From: a virus
Length of the DNA: 20,513 nucleotides
Virus record (IMG/VR): IMGVR_UViG_3300022602_000508
Location: 1-20,513 of that record
Strand: one strand, 5' to 3'
Positions 18,175-20,513 of the stretch are shown piece by piece. The position numbers and the translations under genes are program-made. Under the pieces are notes generated by a model. It was given only the letters and a program-made list of their open reading frames with translations. It had not been told where the DNA came from and did not search any database. The stretch's first letter is position 1, and each line of letters starts with the position of its first letter.

Positions 18175-18183
18175 GCTAAATAT
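18175..18183 (+). promoter_or_regulatory. GCTAAATAT word, candidate late promoter before the fibre gene
   Basis: The 41-nt gap between 18169 and 18209 holds GCTAAATAT, identical to the 9-mer at 2458-2466 before the gp25-like gene, and at a similar distance from the next start codon (about 26-29 nt). This resembles the T4 late -10 element TATAAATA. The evidence is recurrence plus placement only. Confidence 0.42.
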
Positions 18184-18209
18184 GCTTGCAATCATAACAG
18201 GTGGACGAT

Positions 18210-19121
18210 ATGTCAGAGAACATTTATCAATTTAACGGGTCGCTACTGGTAAGCGTAGCCGACGGTGCACTGAACACCAGCGCTGCTCCCATAGCTTTTC
18301 CAGGTAGAGGTTACACCAATTACGGTGCACCTGTGCTACAGAACCAACTATGGGACATGCAGCATTTTGCAGGGTCCGTGGCGCCAACACCATTGCTGCA
18401 AGGAGTGGTTTGGTACAACACCAATGCCAATGAACTGCAGGTTTATACAGGCACTGCTTGGTCTGCGATCTTCTCAGACAACCAGACCAACGCGCCTGCT
18501 ACTAACCTTACCTATGATCTTGGTACCAACAGCCTGCAGTTCAACAACATCTATGCTGGCACAGTACATGCAACAAACATCAACGCGTCTAATATCACAG
18601 GCGCAAGCAATCTTTTCTACACGACCCAGACCAATCTACCGGCAGTAAACAACACATACAATTTGGGCAGTGCCAGTTATGTGTTCAACACAGTGTATGC
18701 TACCACGTTTAACGGCACTGCTACTCAGGCACAATACGCAGACGTGGCAGAACGCTATGCTGCAGATGCAGAACTAGAAGTTGGCGATGTGGTACGTTTG
18801 GGCGGCGATGCAGAAATAACGTTGACTACATCAGACTGCGACATGTCTGTGTTTGGTGTGATATCAGACAAGCCTGCATTGCAAATGAACAGCAAGGCAG
18901 GTACAGATGCAACGCATCCATATGTGGCACTGTTAGGACGCACGCCGTGCAAGGTAGTAGGACGTTGCTCAAAGGGCGACAGGCTGGTATCAAGCAGCAC
19001 TCTTGGTGCAGCCAGGGCAGCCGACGGCGGCGAAGATCCTCATTGCATCATTGGTCGTGCTTTGGCAGACAAGCAAGTTGACGATGTGGGTCTGGTTGAG
19101 ATTGTGATAGGACGCGCCTGA
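18210..19121 (+). CDS. Tail-fibre-like protein with C-terminal chaperone/peptidase-G2-like domain
   Basis: I start this at ATG 18210, because AGGTGGA (18199-18205) is its ribosome binding site. An in-frame GTG at 18201 lies inside that site and is an unlikely start. The product has 303 aa. The N-terminal part (PGRGYTNYG, NQLWDMQHFAGS, LLQGVVWYNTNANELQVYTGTAW) matches a collar-like domain common in fibre proteins. Two copies of a DLG...FNNIYA.T module follow. From about residue 172, QYADVAERYAADAELEVGD, VVRLGGDAEIT and VFGVISDKPA resemble the C-terminal domains of fibres that trimerise as an intramolecular chaperone, in some families cleaving themselves off (peptidase G2). Four Cys lie in that domain. 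I cannot assign a cleavage residue, so self-cleavage is unproven. Confidence 0.8.
   Translation: MSENIYQFNGSLLVSVADGALNTSAAPIAFPGRGYTNYGAPVLQNQLWDMQHFAGSVAPTPLLQGVVWYNTNANELQVYTGTAWSAIFSDNQTNAPATNLTYDLGTNSLQFNNIYAGTVHATNINASNITGASNLFYTTQTNLPAVNNTYNLGSASYVFNTVYATTFNGTATQAQYADVAERYAADAELEVGDVVRLGGDAEITLTTSDCDMSVFGVISDKPALQMNSKAGTDATHPYVALLGRTPCKVVGRCSKGDRLVSSSTLGAARAADGGEDPHCIIGRALADKQVDDVGLVEIVIGRA
18510..18716 (+). repeat. Two diverged 21-codon modules in the fibre gene
   Basis: The modules lie at 18510-18572 (TYDLGTNSLQFNNIYAGT) and 18654-18716 (TYNLGSASYVFNTVYATT), 144 nt apart. They share T-Y-(D/N)-L-G-(T/S), an aromatic Phe-Asn and a V/I-Y-A step. This is the typical short shaft repeat of trimeric phage fibres. 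The DNA is diverged, so the duplication is old. Confidence 0.7.
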
Positions 19122-19122
19122 T

Positions 19123-20049
19123 ATGACCTATGCCAGCGGTGGCCTCATACAAGCCAGCGACTACAATGGCTTCGTGGGCAGCACGGCGCCTAACACCGCA
19201 TATTCAAGTTCGGCCGCAGCAACAGATAAAGTAGCAGCACTGATTGGTGTTGGCTATGGTGATCGCGGGTACGGTCAAACCAGTACCAACGTGATACCAA
19301 CCAGTTCTGGTTTGGCAGTATCTGCAGGTCAATGGAATAATTTGCTCAATGCCATGGGCACAATCAATACTCATCAGGGTTCTGGACTCACGCTGCAGCC
19401 CACTGTAGCTCCTGGTGGTACCATCACTTATCAATCAAGCATACCCACCAACATAGCCACCCTTGACACCAACAGGCTCACTGCTAGTATCACTCAGATG
19501 AGCGTGGCTAGCGTGTTGACCAGCAGCATTAACACAGCATGGTCAGGCACACTCACTCACCAATTCACAGTGAATTTTGGTACCGAAGATGCTGCTAGAT
19601 ATTTCTTTAACAGCGGCGGACAGATACGTTGGAGTGGCAGCAACACTGGAGGCACCACAGGTAGTGCAGCGGCATGGGCAGCATTGCTGAACGCCATGGG
19701 TACCATAAAGATGGACGCGACTACCACTACATACACAGGGTCAGGTGGCACCATAACCAACAACATAGGTTATTACGGTTTAACTGGTTCATTGGTCCAA
19801 AATTTCATACACTATGGATCTGGTACCTATTACAGTGGGATCTACTACAGCATACAGGTTAGCCGCAGCAATTACGTTGGGACCAATGGCGGTAACGGCA
19901 GCTTGATTAACTGCACTGTCACATTCAGCGATGCGGCAGGTGGTATAGGTAACGTGAATGGTACTACCAGCAGCTACATAGATCAATACAAAGCTGGCGG
20001 CGTGTTGACCATAGCTAATCCAACGTTCACTACGACAACTCCTCTCTGA
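19123..20049 (+). CDS. Second fibre/tail structural protein (308 aa)
   Basis: The ATG lies 1 nt after the stop of the preceding fibre gene, so translation is likely coupled; no strong ribosome binding site is visible. The Gly/Ser/Thr-rich protein has a GYGDRGYGQ turn, then WNNLLNAMGTINTHQGS (about 71-87). The centre is HQFTVNFGTEDAARYFFNSGGQIRWSG (from residue 146), which resembles, from memory, a domain seen in phage tail proteins. A second W..LLNAMGTI motif follows about residue 185, then TNNIGYYGL and repeated short beta strands to the end. There are no Cys, membrane segment or enzyme motif. It is probably a virion surface or fibre-associated protein acting with its upstream neighbour. Confidence 0.75.
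   Translation: MTYASGGLIQASDYNGFVGSTAPNTAYSSSAAATDKVAALIGVGYGDRGYGQTSTNVIPTSSGLAVSAGQWNNLLNAMGTINTHQGSGLTLQPTVAPGGTITYQSSIPTNIATLDTNRLTASITQMSVASVLTSSINTAWSGTLTHQFTVNFGTEDAARYFFNSGGQIRWSGSNTGGTTGSAAAWAALLNAMGTIKMDATTTTYTGSGGTITNNIGYYGLTGSLVQNFIHYGSGTYYSGIYYSIQVSRSNYVGTNGGNGSLINCTVTFSDAAGGIGNVNGTTSSYIDQYKAGGVLTIANPTFTTTTPL
19333..19707 (+). repeat. Duplicated W..LLNAMGTI motif
   Basis: Eleven-codon copies sit at 19333-19365 and 19675-19707, 342 nt apart in the same frame. Protein identity runs W, two variable positions, then LLNAMGTI. Codons differ at several wobble positions, so this is not a recent copy. Confidence 0.75.
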
Positions 20050-20078
20050 CAAGTTGACTAAATCTGCCTGCTGCGGCA

Positions 20079-20100
20079 CAATCGTTTGCGAGAACGATTG
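20079..20100 (+). promoter_or_regulatory. RNA hairpin with GCGA (GNRA) tetraloop abutting a ribosome binding site
   Basis: CAATCGTT (20079-20086) pairs perfectly with AACGATTG (20093-20100). A U-G pair (20087/20092) closes a GCGA loop (20088-20091). There is no U-tract after it, so it is not a typical intrinsic terminator. Its last G is also the first G of GGAG (20100-20103), the likely ribosome binding site of the gene at 20110. A role in mRNA stability, processing or translation control is inferred. Confidence 0.7.
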
Positions 20101-20109
20101 GAGATCAGC

Positions 20110-20466
20110 ATGGATGAGCGACTAGAAAAAGCCTTGGAATTTTCAAAATACCGCATAGGGCTCTTCAATCGCAAAGAAGATCTCAAGATCAAGTTCAACA
20201 ACATGTTGGTGCATGCGCACAACGGCGGTATCTTCAAAGTCACGCAAGAGCTGATAGTTTTCGTCAAATTCCTAGTTGACAGCAACAATGACCGCGTGGT
20301 TCTGATTGATGAAAATGGAAATCCAATAGAAGTAAATGATCTACAGGATTTCCTCGATGACATAACCAGCAAATATTTTGAAGCTAGCAACTATTATCAT
20401 GCTGAATACAGCAAGCTTAGGAGTGCTCGATCAGTAAAGAGCATATATGAGTTTGTCGATGAATAA
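20110..20466 (+). CDS. Small charged conserved hypothetical protein (118 aa)
   Basis: I choose ATG 20110 because GGAG (20100-20103) sits 6 nt before it. An in-frame TTG at 20086 falls inside the hairpin stem and is unlikely. The product is rich in Glu, Asp, Lys and Arg, unlike the neutral Asn/Thr/Ser-rich virion proteins before it. It reads as helix (MDERLEKALEFSKYRIGL), basic helix (RKEDLKIKF), a NGGIFKVTQELI strand, acidic NDRVVLIDENGNPIEVNDL, and a long C-terminal helix (DFLDDITSKYFEASNYYHAEY...). From memory this layout occurs in small uncharacterised proteins of T4-like cyanophages. No catalytic motif is visible. It may be an assembly factor or regulator; I do not assign a function. Confidence 0.75.
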   Translation: MDERLEKALEFSKYRIGLFNRKEDLKIKFNNMLVHAHNGGIFKVTQELIVFVKFLVDSNNDRVVLIDENGNPIEVNDLQDFLDDITSKYFEASNYYHAEYSKLRSARSVKSIYEFVDE

Positions 20467-20513
20467 CTATCCTCCTGGTTTTAATCTACCGCGCGGATTT
20501 GTGATGTTTGCAC
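20459..20513 (+). CDS. Start of a further gene, cut by the window end
   Basis: An ATG overlaps the previous stop by 8 nt (ATGAATAA) and the frame stays open to the edge: MNNYPPGFNLPRGFVMF. An in-frame ATG 12 nt earlier (20447), preceded by AAAGAG, is an alternative start. Only 18 codons are visible, so the product cannot be named. The overlap suggests it is co-translated with the charged protein upstream. Confidence 0.5.
   Translation, partial: MNNYPPGFNLPRGFVMFA

Noticed and set aside
18201-18209. GTG 18201 as start of the fibre gene
   Set aside because: The GTG is part of AGGTGGA, the ribosome binding site for ATG 18210; initiation there would need a different upstream site, which is not visible.
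18182-18235. 17-codon ATG frame before the fibre gene
   Set aside because: It starts within the candidate promoter word, overlaps the fibre start, has no ribosome binding site, and its product has no features.
20079-20100. Intrinsic transcription terminator
   Set aside because: The hairpin is strong, but no run of T follows and a ribosome binding site begins at once, so a 5'-leader structure is more likely.

Overview
The window is a block of virion structural genes from a tailed phage of the T4-like myovirus type (contractile tail, Caudoviricetes). It most likely comes from an uncultivated marine or freshwater relative of the T4-like cyanophages and pelagiphages. Everything convincing lies on the + strand, packed tightly with 1-70 nt gaps or short overlaps. 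The proteins are rich in Asn, Gln, Ser, Thr and Tyr and poor in charge, as expected of tail and fibre proteins. No tRNA, integrase, transposase, CRISPR array or replication gene was seen, and the sequence does not identify the host.

Positions 3-6317 hold a baseplate module. First is the 3' part of a central spike/hub gene (gp5-like), which runs in from outside the window. It carries beta-helix repeats, an inserted SGNH-hydrolase-like domain that seems to have lost its catalytic residues, a second beta-helix segment, and an intact T4-type lysozyme domain (GH24) at the very C terminus. A gp25-like wedge/sheath-initiator protein and a very large gp6-like wedge protein follow.

Positions 6310-17424, over half the window, are a single open reading frame of 3704 codons. 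It occupies the position of T4 gene 7 and is translationally coupled to gp6. Its N terminus and several internal motifs look like a giant tail/baseplate protein family of marine T4-like phages, as far as I can recall without a search. Its last quarter is built from two alternating kinds of small beta modules.

Positions 17433-20049 hold short structural genes. A 44-codon microgene copies the N-terminal motif of the 198-aa gene after it. Then come a tail-fibre-like protein with a C-terminal domain resembling intramolecular-chaperone/peptidase-G2 domains, and a second fibre-like protein with a duplicated internal motif.

From 20050 to the end the character changes. A perfect hairpin with a GCGA tetraloop abuts the ribosome binding site of a small, charged, probably non-structural protein, and another gene starts in an 8-nt overlap at the window edge. 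Three of the few intergenic gaps carry (C/A)TAAATA-like words reminiscent of T4 late promoters, suggesting late transcription units.

Family assignments rest on reading motifs by eye. No search, structure prediction or expression data were available.
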